Assembly: GCF_002278925.1 (NCBI RefSeq)
Contig: NZ_NCJH01000016.1
Location: 1-64,000 of the forward strand
Length of the DNA stretch: 64,000 bases
Reading direction: 5' to 3'
DNA from: Polaromonas sp. 39-63-25
GTDB taxonomy: Bacteria > Pseudomonadota > Gammaproteobacteria > Burkholderiales > Burkholderiaceae_C
Made by a program: the position numbers and the translations under genes. Below are positions 6,161-13,737 of the stretch, piece by piece (position 1 is the stretch's first letter; each line of letters starts with the position of its first letter). Below the pieces are notes generated by a model. It ran no database searches. It saw nothing but the letters and a program-made list of their open reading frames with translations, and was not told the DNA's origin.

Positions 6161-7009
6161 TTACAACCCACATCCTGGATGGTCGTTTTGTCGTCTCTCC
6201 AAACCCTGGAGGCAATCATGACCCCGACCATCAGCGTATTTGATTTCAGCATTCTGCCCCGCCACAAAGCTGCCATCTAGCTGGGCTAAATCGTGAATCA
6301 CTACGGCATTTCGTCCAAGTCCTTGCACTACAAATTTGTCTGTGACTCGCTTGATCTGACCAAGATACATCGTGCGGTCTTCCACTTTTCTAATTTCAAC
6401 ACCCTGCGTTTGAAGTTCTGCAATCAGTGCCAACTTCGCAGACTCCGTTTGTAGTGTTTGAACCGGAGTGCGCGCCTCAGATGCCAAACGAGCAATCAGG
6501 TTTTCAATTCTTTTCTTTGCGGGCTCATCGACGGGCATGGACGCGACTCGCTCTTGAGCAGCTTTTTCATCCACTATTCCATGGATCAAAAGTGCCCGAT
6601 TGAATTCCCGATCCTTCTCCCTGTTTGCGGCACACTTTGCTAAAAACAAATCCGTCACATCCAAGCAAAATCCAATCTTGCCATCTGTATTTTGAGACTG
6701 CAAGCGCACAAGCCTATCTTGCCAACCAGCGGGAAGCATACAAGTGGTCGAATCTACGCCCTGCGCGTAATACCCAAAGCTATCCTGAAAAGGTGATCCC
6801 TCTCCGATCGCGCCGTCAATCAAATCAGACAATCGCTCATTGCCCGGAATGATGATGTCAGCTTCGATTGACTCCAAACATTCTTGGGGTGGAGAGTCAA
6901 CAGAGCCAAGAATTGACTGACTGCCAACAACAATAATTTCGTATTGATTGGTAATGGCTGATGCTGCACGGATGATGTGTTCAAGTTCATGTTTAAGCAT
7001 GCTGCTCAT
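6161..7009 (-). CDS. DUF6036-type nucleotidyltransferase with KfrB-like C-terminal domain
   Basis: Residues about 1-165 match the DUF6036 nucleotidyltransferase-like family: ELEHIIRAASAIT, then YEIIVVGSQSILGS, then ECLESIEADIIIPG and the conserved IDGAIGEGSPFQDSFGYYAQ. The spaced acidic residues and GSQ motif fit the nucleotidyltransferase fold of AbiEii-like toxins. The last about 60 residues (YLGQIKRVTDKFVVQGLGRN through IKYADGRG) resemble the KfrB-type domain of plasmid proteins, which is unusual for this family. It overlaps the upstream 109-residue gene by 17 bases. A nucleotidyltransferase toxin with its partner is the most economical reading, but toxicity is not shown. Confidence 0.65.
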   Translation of the reverse strand: MSSMLKHELEHIIRAASAITNQYEIIVVGSQSILGSVDSPPQECLESIEADIIIPGNERLSDLIDGAIGEGSPFQDSFGYYAQGVDSTTCMLPAGWQDRLVRLQSQNTDGKIGFCLDVTDLFLAKCAANREKDREFNRALLIHGIVDEKAAQERVASMPVDEPAKKRIENLIARLASEARTPVQTLQTESAKLALIAELQTQGVEIRKVEDRTMYLGQIKRVTDKFVVQGLGRNAVVIHDLAQLDGSFVAGQNAEIKYADGRGHDCLQGLERRQNDHPGCGL

Positions 7010-7322
7010 CCTTGAGTTTTCTCACTTGACGAATGATCGCAAGCCGAACTGGGTTGGGCAACAGGGTAGCCATTGGTGATGCTTGCCGTAATTGGTTTCC
7101 ACGCTCAGAGTCTTCTATTGCGCACGCCCAATCCCGACTCTTTATGATCTGTATCCACCTGTCTCTCAAGGGTTTTGATCGCACGCTTACATGCGTATCC
7201 CAACGTGCCAATATTTCTAGCGCCTTGTCTGTCAGAGATGGATCGGCTTGGATCATCCGCACTGCTTCCTGGTGCATAAGGAGGCTTTGATAATCCTGCG
7301 GACCGTGATGATTGAGATTCAT
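6993..7322 (-). CDS. Partner of the DUF6036 nucleotidyltransferase
   Basis: The 109-residue product (MNLNHHGPQDYQSLLMHQEA at the start, then ALEILARWD and RWIQIIKSRDWACAI) matches small helical proteins often encoded directly upstream of DUF6036 genes. It has a conserved ending with QASPMATLLPNPVRLAIIRQ. The overlap with the downstream gene implies coupled synthesis. An antitoxin-like role is inferred from the pairing only. A strong sigma-70 promoter lies directly upstream. Confidence 0.6.
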   Translation of the reverse strand: MNLNHHGPQDYQSLLMHQEAVRMIQADPSLTDKALEILARWDTHVSVRSKPLRDRWIQIIKSRDWACAIEDSERGNQLRQASPMATLLPNPVRLAIIRQVRKLKDEQHA

Positions 7323-7352
7323 GTAATAGAGCTAATTAAAGCAATTACATAG

Positions 7353-7381
7353 AGTATATCTGTGATTCACGGTAAATTCAA
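7353..7381 (-). promoter_or_regulatory. Sigma-70 promoter for the nucleotidyltransferase pair
   Basis: On the minus strand TTGAAT (7376-7381) and TATACT (7353-7358) are separated by 17 bases, close to consensus. The leader to the ATG at 7322 is about 25-30 bases and contains the small inverted repeat AATT-GCTTT-AATT, a possible operator. Confidence 0.65.
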
Positions 7382-7445
7382 GTCGCAAGCCCAGCATTCA
7401 TGCGACATCAAGGAAAGTTGGGAAAACCGGCTGGAACTATCAGGC

Positions 7446-7481
7446 AAAGAAAAAGCCCCCAATCCGTTAGGACTGAGGGCT
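7446..7481 (-). terminator. Intrinsic terminator of the 7.5-9.9 kb gene group
   Basis: On the minus strand, arms AGCCCTCA and TGGGGGCT pair, followed by TTTTTCTTT. It lies 17 bases after the stop at 7498 and separates that group from the independently promoted nucleotidyltransferase pair. Confidence 0.75.
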
Positions 7482-7497
7482 CTTGAGGTTTTGAAAA

Positions 7498-7890
7498 TTA
7501 GCCGTGAGGCGCTTGCGATGAAAACGCACCGTTCTCACGGTGTGTTTCATGTTCGGAATAGGCAGCGTCAAATGCCTGGTCTTCTGCAATTCCTTCTGGC
7601 GTTTTCTGGAAGGCTGCAAACTCGGCTTGCCGTTTCGCAATCAATTCATCGGTCCAAACCGCAGGGGTCGAAAACGACGGCTTAAATGCTGAAACCAGTG
7701 GGGTAGCCATGTCCATCGATTTCAGGGCATCCCAGCGCTGGCGAAAGTTGGCAATCCATTCCTTTTGTTCAGGCGTCAGGTACCCCTTGGCAGCAAGGTC
7801 GTCGGCTCTGAGGTATGGAAGCTTTTGAGCCCTGCACCATGCCTCCAGTTCGTCACACAGCGGCTGGGCTGCCTCAATGTTTTTCATCAT
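7498..7890 (-). CDS. Hypothetical 130-residue protein
   Basis: The start (ATG ATG at 7890) is preceded by AAGGAAAAGGAAA. The product is acidic and helical (EAAQPLCDELEAWCRAQKLP) with a tail rich in Glu/Gln/His. No domain or signal sequence recognised. It is the last gene before the terminator at 7.45 kb. Confidence 0.6.
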   Translation of the reverse strand: MMKNIEAAQPLCDELEAWCRAQKLPYLRADDLAAKGYLTPEQKEWIANFRQRWDALKSMDMATPLVSAFKPSFSTPAVWTDELIAKRQAEFAAFQKTPEGIAEDQAFDAAYSEHETHRENGAFSSQAPHG

Positions 7891-7902
7891 TTTCCTTTTC
7901 CT

Positions 7903-8478
7903 TCAGCCGCGATGGCGTTCAGCTGACTCAAGCATCTCGTCAGTCGAATTCCCTTCGACAACGATTAGCACAAAGGGCCTTTTTGTTGCCTGCACAACAG
8001 GAAACCTGCTTACCCAGGCTTCTCGCCCATCGGCAAGATAATGCTGCTCTGGCTGCACCGGAGGGATGGTCCCTTCCTTCAGCCGTAACGGCCCGCTTGC
8101 CGCGTAGACTTCGACATCCGACTCGGGCGCCACCTCGTCTGCGAAAGATGCCAGCACGGGATCCCCTTGCACCTTGTCGGCCAGGTAGACCCCCCGTGCA
8201 ATTTCGCCTTGTTGGTTTTCCATTTTCCGGTCAGTCGCCCGCTTCGTGTTTGTGGAAGCTGGAGAATCTAGCTGGAAGCCTTCACCCAATCGAGTTGGTT
8301 TGGCGCCCAGTTCTGGGGGAAAGGCGGAATCAACACGTTCGACCTCTGTCGCGTAGGTGCGAACTTCTGTCACTATGGATGGCTCCCCTTTGGCGGCTTT
8401 ACCAAACCGCCACCAAGAAATGGCCGGTTTTCCGTCCATTTCACCCCACTCACCGGGTTTCATGGTTAGTGTTGTCAT
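7903..8478 (-). CDS. Hypothetical 191-residue protein
   Basis: ATG at 8478 follows GGAATAGGAAA. The product begins MTTLTMKPGEWGEMDGKPAI. Its C-terminal part reads YLADGREAWVSRFPVVQ then RPFVLIVVEGNSTDEMLE, alternating strands and helices as in a small alpha/beta protein. No family recognised. The gene lies 12 bases after its upstream neighbour and 12 bases before the next gene, so it is part of one operon. Confidence 0.6.
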   Translation of the reverse strand: MTTLTMKPGEWGEMDGKPAISWWRFGKAAKGEPSIVTEVRTYATEVERVDSAFPPELGAKPTRLGEGFQLDSPASTNTKRATDRKMENQQGEIARGVYLADKVQGDPVLASFADEVAPESDVEVYAASGPLRLKEGTIPPVQPEQHYLADGREAWVSRFPVVQATKRPFVLIVVEGNSTDEMLESAERHRG

Positions 8479-8490
8479 TTTCCTATTCCT

Positions 8491-8769
8491 TCACAGCGGT
8501 GTGTGCAGAGGCATCAGGGCGAAGCCGCCGTCTGCGGTTCCCCATGTGACTTGTGTTTTCCCATCCAGAACCAGCACATCTGAATCACCCGCGAGAATTT
8601 CAACTGTCTTGCAGTCCTCTTCAGAGAGTCGGTAGTACGGGCGCTTGAGGCGCGCTACAAAGGCTTTGAAATCTCCTTTGTGTTGCTTGTTGGCCAGCGG
8701 CTGCAGGCGCTCAAACAATTTGTTTGGCGTCTCCAGCATCGTTGGCCCCGTTTGCATGCATATTTCCAT
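8491..8769 (-). CDS. Hypothetical 92-residue protein behind a hairpin leader
   Basis: Start placed at ATG 8769 (MEICMQTG), with AAAGAACGGAAC directly before it; an ATG 15 bases earlier (MKERN) is embedded in the same sequence and is an alternative. The product contains KQHKGDFKAFVARLKRPYYR and a C-terminal strand block DVLVLDGKTQVTWGTADGG. No family recognised. The start region and leader are nearly identical to those of the 9121-9612 gene. Confidence 0.55.
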   Translation of the reverse strand: MEICMQTGPTMLETPNKLFERLQPLANKQHKGDFKAFVARLKRPYYRLSEEDCKTVEILAGDSDVLVLDGKTQVTWGTADGGFALMPLHTPL

Positions 8770-8793
8770 GTTCCGTTCTTTCATAATGTGAAC

Positions 8794-8827
8794 GGACACC
8801 AAGCCCTTTCGGGCATTTGCGGTGCCC
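8794..8827 (-). promoter_or_regulatory. Nested hairpin leader, copy 1
   Basis: On the minus strand the outer arms GGGCACC and GGTGTCC enclose an inner GCCC-GAAA-GGGC hairpin with a GNRA-type loop. It sits about 25 bases upstream of the 8769 start. The same architecture recurs at 9068 and 9952, and partly at 9638. Confidence 0.6.
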
Positions 8828-8849
8828 GTCTGGGTTAGTTGTTGCTTGC

Positions 8850-9044
8850 CTACGCGACGGATTTGAATTCCGCACATTCCTGCACGTATCCATCACCATC
8901 CTCATTGCCGGGCCAGTTCAGAGAGCATTCGCTCATCTCACCTGGCACGTACTGGCAGTTCTTACAAGTGGCGCAGAGGTCGTCGTCACTGACGGATTTG
9001 ACTCCCCCAGAGAACGTGATCGGCATCAATTGGTCGTTGACCAT
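8850..9044 (-). CDS. Small cysteine-rich hypothetical protein (64 residues)
   Basis: ATG at 9044 follows CAGGAGATTGAAAA. The product has four cysteines in DLCATCKNCQ and MSECSLNW, plus one in VQECAEF, a pattern suggesting metal or disulphide binding. No signal peptide. A nested hairpin leader lies 24 bases upstream. Function unknown. Confidence 0.6.
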   Translation of the reverse strand: MVNDQLMPITFSGGVKSVSDDDLCATCKNCQYVPGEMSECSLNWPGNEDGDGYVQECAEFKSVA

Positions 9045-9067
9045 TTTTCAATCTCCTGATGAATGGA

Positions 9068-9098
9068 GAGCACCGGCCCGGTTGGGCAACTGGTGCCC
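9068..9098 (-). promoter_or_regulatory. Nested hairpin leader, copy 2
   Basis: Minus-strand outer arms GGGCACC and GGTGCTC (with G-U pairs) enclose an inner GCCC-AACC-GGGC hairpin. It is followed by the Shine-Dalgarno sequence CAGGAG of the 9044 gene. Near-identical to copy 4 at 9952. Confidence 0.6.
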
Positions 9099-9120
9099 AT
9101 CCGGGGTGGTTTTGGTTGGT

Positions 9121-9612
9121 CTATCGGGTGGACAACACCAAGGTGTTGTGGCCCACGAGTGTGTACACGCCACGACTGTGTTGTGTAATGCGTCCATTTC
9201 CGCGGCGTGCAGCAGCTCGCATCAAGCGCAGGCCTGCCGCGGCTTCGCTTCGGGCAATACGATACGGCGCTGATTCGCGGCCGTTGAATGCGTCGAAGTT
9301 GTCAGGTTTGGAAACGATGGGAAGCATTTTCTGGAGTTTCCGTTTCGCATCGGGCAGCGCATTGGGGATGGATTCCGCTACTGCACGTGACAACTGAGAT
9401 GGGTTCACTGGGAACCACCAGGCATCGCTATCAAAGTAAACGAACCGACCGTTCTCCACCGAAGGCGCGAAGCCAGTGACAACCTTGTCGTGGAATTTCA
9501 CGCCGTAGTCATTCGTGAAAGTCACCACGTCGCCGACCTTGAATTCACACGGCACCGGTGGGGTGTTTTGCAAATCCGTCGCCAGTGGGTATTTATGTTG
9601 CTTCATGAGCAT
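9121..9612 (-). CDS. Hypothetical 163-residue protein
   Basis: The N-terminal half has a small beta-barrel character (CEFKVGDVVTFTNDYGVKF then GRFVYFDSDAWWFPV). The C-terminal half is basic and helical (RIARSEAAAGLRLMRAAARR) and ends in a strand-rich tail. The arrangement suggests a KOW- or SH3-like barrel followed by a nucleic-acid-binding region, but this is inference from composition. Start placed at ATG 9612 behind GAACGGAAA; ATGs at 9606 and 9627 are alternatives. Confidence 0.6.
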   Translation of the reverse strand: MLMKQHKYPLATDLQNTPPVPCEFKVGDVVTFTNDYGVKFHDKVVTGFAPSVENGRFVYFDSDAWWFPVNPSQLSRAVAESIPNALPDAKRKLQKMLPIVSKPDNFDAFNGRESAPYRIARSEAAAGLRLMRAAARRGNGRITQHSRGVYTLVGHNTLVLSTR

Positions 9613-9637
9613 TTTCCGTTCTTTCATAATGTAAACG

Positions 9638-9668
9638 GACGCCTAACGCATTCGAGCGTCTGGTGCCC
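9638..9668 (-). promoter_or_regulatory. Hairpin leader, copy 3 (divergent)
   Basis: The minus strand keeps the GATGGGCACC flank of the other copies, but the stem is different: GACGC pairs with GCGTC. It lies 26 bases before the 9612 start. The 28 bases around the start codon are shared almost base for base with the 8769 gene. Confidence 0.5.
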
Positions 9669-9679
9669 ATCTGGGTTTG

Positions 9680-9928
9680 TTACTTCCAAGCGTGGACTAG
9701 TTCGTCAGTTTTCGAGGTCGAGACAGCGCGAAGCCTGCTGCACAAAACTTGCACATAGTTCTCGCTTTCCGTCTTGGTCCTCAGATCGAAGACCAGGAAT
9801 GGAAATGTCCTGTGCTCGTCCTTGCGCAACTGATTGAATTGCGGATCGTCAACTAACTTGGATGTCCGGACGAATCGCTCATCCTTGATGCCGGGGGTGT
9901 CGACGCGTAAGTACGCGAATGTCCTCAT
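9680..9928 (-). CDS. Hypothetical 82-residue protein
   Basis: ATG at 9928 follows CAGGAGATCAATTGAA. The product begins MRTFAYLRVDTPGIKDERFV and contains HRTFPFLVFDLRTKTESENY, suggesting a compact alpha/beta fold. It is the first gene of the 7.5-9.9 kb minus-strand group. No family recognised. Confidence 0.6.
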   Translation of the reverse strand: MRTFAYLRVDTPGIKDERFVRTSKLVDDPQFNQLRKDEHRTFPFLVFDLRTKTESENYVQVLCSRLRAVSTSKTDELVHAWK

Positions 9929-9951
9929 TTCAATTGATCTCCTGTGTGGAG

Positions 9952-9982
9952 AGCACCGGCCCGGGTGGGCAACTGGTGCCCA
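9952..9982 (-). promoter_or_regulatory. Nested hairpin leader, copy 4
   Basis: Minus-strand outer arms GGGCACC and GGTGCTC enclose GCCC-ACCC-GGGC. It is 24 bases upstream of the 9928 start and directly before its ribosome binding site. It differs from copy 2 mainly in the inner loop. Confidence 0.6.
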
Positions 9983-10423
9983 TCTGGGTTGTTCTGAAAT
10001 TAACCGTATGCCTTCAAGACACGGTCCCTACCGACTCGCGGGGCAGCGCAAATACACCGCCGCGAGTGAAGAAGAAACTACGTCTATTCCGAAGACTTTC
10101 AATCTAGGCCTGGATCTTGTGCGCTAGGCTCGCCAAAAGGCGATGTCATCGCCCAAGGCAGTAATTGAATGCGACTCCGCGATTGGAGCCGTTGTTGAAA
10201 GGCTAGCACTTGGGCTAGCAAGTCAGCTTTGCGCTGAAGTGGTAGGATTTTAGCGATTTCTATGCGCTCTGTCAGGCCATCTGGCCAGAAGTCAGGAGTT
10301 ATGAATGGAAATTAGGAGTCTTGGGGGCGTGGGCACGCAATTCACTGCTTTCTATTTGATGCACGCCACTCCCTGGACGCCATGAGATGGCCGACCCACG
10401 GGCTGCGCCCGCATTTCCACTGC
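9983..10423. other. Intergenic stretch with no convincing gene
   Basis: About 440 bases lie between the helicase stop and the leader of the 9928 gene. A perfect hairpin GGCGAT-GTC-ATCGCC lies near 10138-10152, and the direct repeat GGCTAGCACTTG/GGCTAGCAAGTC near 10200. On the minus strand one frame reads FFFTRGGVFALPRESVG and a neighbouring frame ends VLKAYG, which could be a frameshifted gene tail. The promoter for the 7.5-9.9 kb group should lie here, but no clear -35/-10 pair was found. Confidence 0.3.
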
Positions 10424-12181
10424 CTATGAAGCAACCAATTCCTTAAGCTTTTCGAATTGGTGCAGAACGGGCAATTCCGCATCGCTAATGGTAGGGTGGG
10501 GCGGCCCGCTGTACCAGACGAACATTCGGTCCTTCGCACGCGTTATGGCCACATACATCAGCCGGCGCTCAGCCTCAACATGGATCAGGTCGGAGCCATC
10601 CTCTGGTTTCGTGGCATCAATGACGTGTACGGTCTCAAACTCAAGCCCTTTGGAGCCGTGCATCGTCATGAGCGTTACCGGGGCGGTACCGGAGGCCTTC
10701 TTGTTTTGGTTGATGAAGTAGAGGCGATTCGAGATGGTTCCGGAGAGCTTCCCGAGGATGCCTGATGCCCTGGTGAGGATTTCGCGTGTGCGGCGTGAGC
10801 GCTGCTTTGACGCGAGCCAGGCTCCCACATCCAGGACCACCTCAGTGTGGCTCCCCGCGGGCATCTGGTTGCGCCAGTACCTACAGGACTCGGCAAACTC
10901 TTTGAGAATTTTGGCGTCCTGCGGTGTTGCTGCATCTAGGCTGGGGACCTCACCGGATAGAAACCCAGCGGCATCCCCTTTCATCACATGAAGCAGCTCC
11001 GTCTTGACTGTATCGTCGAGTTCCATGCAACGTAGGCTGCCCAGGACGCCGACTGGTGAGTTGTCGAGTAAAGACTGAAGCAGGCTAAGGTAGGTCGCAA
11101 CCCATGCGTTGTCCCAGATCGACTTCCCTATCCGGATGTACGGCACCTCGCATGCCGTCAAGGCCAGTTCCAGCTCGTTGAGGGAGTGGTTCATGCGCGA
11201 AAGCACAACAGTGTTTGTGTGGCGTTCGGGCGTTAGGTGGATCAGCTCCGCGAGCTCCTCACACTGGGTCTCGATGCTACCGGTATGGTAGGCCGCTATC
11301 TTCCCACCCGGGCCGCGAGTTGCGACCAGAGCCTTCTTCAGCCGCTTCTCGTTGCGCGCCACCAGGGTGACGGCATGCGAGAGGATCTCCTCCCTGCATC
11401 TGAAGTTGTCACCCAACTCGATTCGCCTCGCGCCGAAGGTATCCATGAAGTCCTTCATGCCGGCGTAGCCAAGGGCATTGCGCCACTCGTAGATCGACTG
11501 ATCGTCGTCTCCCACTATCGTCACGTTGAGTCCAGCCCTCGCATGGGCAAATATCCAAACCCTCTGTAGCTCGTCGGTGTCCTGTCCCTCATCCACGATC
11601 ATGTCGGTAAAGTTCATCGCGGGGATGGATTCCTGATGGACGAGCAAGGCGCAGTCCCTCATGACGGTGTAGAGATCAGTCGCGCGGCTTGCCTTCACGC
11701 GCTCCATGTACCGTTTGATCACTTCTGTTGCCGGCGGCGTGAGTTCCACGTTTTCCCGGTCAATCGCATACATGTACGACTCAAACTCGACCCTGATGTC
11801 CTTTACGTGATCGTTGTCGGATGCGTAAGGGGTGAGTGCCTCGTTCAGCAGGATGCCCTGTTGTACGGGGCTTAGGAGCTTCTGGGCGGGGCGGTGACTG
11901 TTTAGGTGCTGCAGCGCGATGCTGTGGAAAGTTCCGACCCGTAGTCTTTCCCGGCTGAAAGGGCGCCCCCCCGCGTCCTCTTGCGCCTTGTCCAGGCGGC
12001 GGCGCATTTCTTCGGCCCCTTCTTTGGTGAACGTCACCATGAGCAGCCTACGCGCGGGATCGGCGAGGATTCGGCGTGCCTTCGCAACTGAGGTCGTGGT
12101 CTTCCCGCTCCCCGGTCCGGCAACGATCAGCAGGTGTCCATCATGTTCGATGGCATCTTGTTGGGCGAGTGTGAATCCCAT
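10424..12181 (-). CDS. UvrD/Rep-like superfamily 1A DNA helicase
   Basis: The 585-residue product starts FTLAQQDAIEHDGHLLIVAG and carries Walker A GPGSGKTTT (about 22-30), motif Ia VTFTKEGAEEM, motif II DMIVDEGQDTD (about 193-203), motif III VGDDDQSIYEWR, motif IV GDNFRC, motif V TLMTMHGSKGLEFETV and motif VI RRLMYVAITRAKDR. It unwinds DNA with 3'-5' polarity by family, in repair, replication or plasmid processing. At 585 residues it is shorter than UvrD (about 720), with reduced 1B/2B insertions. There is no C-terminal nuclease domain. The start at 12181 lies 10 bases after a strong terminator, with GCCTGC rather than a good ribosome site upstream, so expression may depend on readthrough. 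Confidence 0.85.
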   Translation of the reverse strand: MGFTLAQQDAIEHDGHLLIVAGPGSGKTTTSVAKARRILADPARRLLMVTFTKEGAEEMRRRLDKAQEDAGGRPFSRERLRVGTFHSIALQHLNSHRPAQKLLSPVQQGILLNEALTPYASDNDHVKDIRVEFESYMYAIDRENVELTPPATEVIKRYMERVKASRATDLYTVMRDCALLVHQESIPAMNFTDMIVDEGQDTDELQRVWIFAHARAGLNVTIVGDDDQSIYEWRNALGYAGMKDFMDTFGARRIELGDNFRCREEILSHAVTLVARNEKRLKKALVATRGPGGKIAAYHTGSIETQCEELAELIHLTPERHTNTVVLSRMNHSLNELELALTACEVPYIRIGKSIWDNAWVATYLSLLQSLLDNSPVGVLGSLRCMELDDTVKTELLHVMKGDAAGFLSGEVPSLDAATPQDAKILKEFAESCRYWRNQMPAGSHTEVVLDVGAWLASKQRSRRTREILTRASGILGKLSGTISNRLYFINQNKKASGTAPVTLMTMHGSKGLEFETVHVIDATKPEDGSDLIHVEAERRLMYVAITRAKDRMFVWYSGPPHPTISDAELPVLHQFEKLKELVAS

Positions 12182-12190
12182 TGCAGGCCT

Positions 12191-12215
12191 AAAAAAAAGG
12201 CCGCTCGAGGCGGCC
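12191..12215 (-). terminator. Intrinsic terminator between the 301-residue gene and the helicase gene
   Basis: On the minus strand GGCCGC pairs with GCGGCC around a 5-base loop, followed by eight T. It lies 17 bases past the stop at 12233 and only 10 bases before the helicase ATG. Confidence 0.8.
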
Positions 12216-12232
12216 TATTGGGTACAGGGCAT

Positions 12233-13138
12233 TCAGGCCGCTGCGACGGGCTGTTCTTCAACAGCGGGAGATCCTGAGGGTGTGGCCGGCGCGGGGTCCT
12301 GCTTGGGCTTGCGCGCCTTCGAGGCTGACTTGGTTGCCGCAGAACTTGCCGCGACCGCATCGTCCAGGACTTTGCTGGGATCTGCGTCGCCCATGTTGAG
12401 TGCGCTGTCGGTCTTGCCATCGGCTTCCATCGAACTCGCAAATGCCTGCAGCTCCTGGCCTTGCGCCTCGACCTGGGCCGCCTGTTCCGGGCTCGACGAC
12501 CCTTTGTGGCGCTGTTCCTGCATCATTCGGTCGGCCTCGCGATAGAGCCGCACGACTTCGTTGCGCAGTGCCGCCGCAAAGGCGCGCACAGCGTTTTTGC
12601 ACATGTATTCGGCCTGGGCACGCTGTGTCGAGTCGATCACGCCCATCAGGTTGGCGGTGCCGGCCAGCAGGTTGAAGCGGTCAAGCTCTTTGAGAGTAGC
12701 GAAGTAACGACGAGCGAAGCCGCTGATAACTGGGACAGTTGCCACAATGCCGTTGGGATAGACCGTGCTTTCCATCTTGGTACCGTTTTGCTGCATGACC
12801 TTCTCAAACCTGTTTGACCAGTTCTCGAGGAGCGTCGCCATGCTTGTGAGTTTTTTGGTCACAATCTCCGCATAGCGGTCCAGCAGCTCCTGGTTGTAGC
12901 CATGCCACGAACGATATTGGTATTCGTAGGCCAAAACCTTCGAGATGTAGCCGAAGTCCCGCCGGTAGAAGGTCATGGCGGTCGGGGAACTCAGCATCTC
13001 GCCGTCCATGAAGTGAATCGGGCCGCGGTAGGAATTGGCGAACGCCTCGCCAAAAACATCAACCATCGCCTGGCGGCGCTGTGGCGACAGTTGATCGGCA
13101 ACGGGCTGGGCGTTGTTGGCAGAGGAATCGTTTGCCAT
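12233..13138 (-). CDS. Conjugative-element protein of unknown function (301 residues)
   Basis: ATG at 13138 (MANDSSANN) follows TTGGAGAGTTCCACC; upstream codons in the same frame lack a site. The core, residues about 20-215, is helical, with RRQAMVDVFGEAFANSYRGP, AMTFYRRDFGYISKVLAYEY and a C-terminal RNEVVRLYREADRMMQEQ. The last 80 residues are Ala/Pro/Lys-rich and disordered. It resembles conserved accessory proteins (DUF1845/AcaB-like) of integrative elements in overall pattern, but this assignment is tentative. It is the first gene of the minus-strand arm, divergent from the plus-strand block across a hairpin-rich region, a position typical of maintenance or regulatory genes. Confidence 0.6.
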   Translation of the reverse strand: MANDSSANNAQPVADQLSPQRRQAMVDVFGEAFANSYRGPIHFMDGEMLSSPTAMTFYRRDFGYISKVLAYEYQYRSWHGYNQELLDRYAEIVTKKLTSMATLLENWSNRFEKVMQQNGTKMESTVYPNGIVATVPVISGFARRYFATLKELDRFNLLAGTANLMGVIDSTQRAQAEYMCKNAVRAFAAALRNEVVRLYREADRMMQEQRHKGSSSPEQAAQVEAQGQELQAFASSMEADGKTDSALNMGDADPSKVLDDAVAASSAATKSASKARKPKQDPAPATPSGSPAVEEQPVAAA

Positions 13139-13181
13139 GGTGGAACTCTCCAAAAATAGTTGTACAAAGACAACTTTGAAT

Positions 13182-13496
13182 TTAGAGCACCCCCGTGCTG
13201 TACGAGCCCGGCCAACGTAGCAAAAGTAGCTCGTTGAACGCCTTAGTCGCCGGCTCCAGCCGATAAAGTCCCTTGAGGCTGAAGGCAACCTCACGCAACT
13301 GGTCGCGATCAATTGACGGATGGATTGGCCGCTTCAATAATTGCCGCGTAGGTCGAAAATCGGCCTGCAGTGCAGATGGGACACTTAAACTTTTCGATCC
13401 TTCATAGTCAGCCGCGACGGCGGCCGACAGCCCGCAAGGGTAAAGAAATATTGTGGAGACCGAATTTCGGTTTTCTGGGGCGAGGTGCTTCGGCAC
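13182..13496 (-). CDS. Possible gene upstream of the 301-residue protein
   Basis: An open frame whose C-terminal half looks protein-like (REVAFSLKGLYRLEPATKAF then NELLLLRWPGSYSTGVL) ends 44 bases before the next ATG. The N-terminal part is less convincing, and the GTG at 13496 lies inside a perfect hairpin, so the real start is probably further in. Function unknown. Confidence 0.35.
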   Translation of the reverse strand: MPKHLAPENRNSVSTIFLYPCGLSAAVAADYEGSKSLSVPSALQADFRPTRQLLKRPIHPSIDRDQLREVAFSLKGLYRLEPATKAFNELLLLRWPGSYSTGVL

Positions 13497-13619
13497 CTCA
13501 TCCGCTTAACGTGGCCACTCGGGCAATACCTGACAAGTCTTAGGCGACTTGTGAGGTCTTTCTCGACGTTTGTCGTAAAAGATCGTGCAGCAATGCATGG
13601 TTGCGTGTCGTGTACACGC
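13482..13619. other. Hairpin-rich divergent intergenic region, candidate origin or regulatory site
   Basis: Three perfect or near-perfect hairpins lie close together. GAGGTGC with loop TTCG is at 13482-13499, ACAAGTC/GACTTGT at 13533-13552, and GCGTGT/ACACGC at 13603-13619. The minus-strand arm and the plus-strand block diverge from here. No iterons or DnaA boxes were recognised. An oriT, a single-strand initiation site or structured leaders are possible. Confidence 0.4.
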
Positions 13620-13668
13620 CTTATTGAGGTGAACTTGCTATCGCTTGTTCATCATGGTTTTTCTCATT

Positions 13669-13693
13669 CCCTCGGGGCACTTACCCCCTTGGG
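13669..13693 (+). promoter_or_regulatory. Nested C/G hairpin leader of the 43-residue gene
   Basis: CCCTCGGGG and CCCCCTTGGG fold as an outer CCC/GGG pair around an inner GGGG/CCCC stem, 45 bases before the ATG at 13738. First of seven similar leaders on this strand. Confidence 0.5.
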
Positions 13694-13737
13694 TGTGGTG
13701 CTTTCTTGGGTTTTTCTTAATTCTTTAGGAGACTCTC

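Noticed and set aside
8769-9982. Integron attC-like sites in the 8.7-9.9 kb leaders
   Set aside because: Only one copy contains GCCTAAC-like and GTTAGGC-like boxes, the others lack GTTRRRY, and the elements lie upstream of genes rather than downstream.
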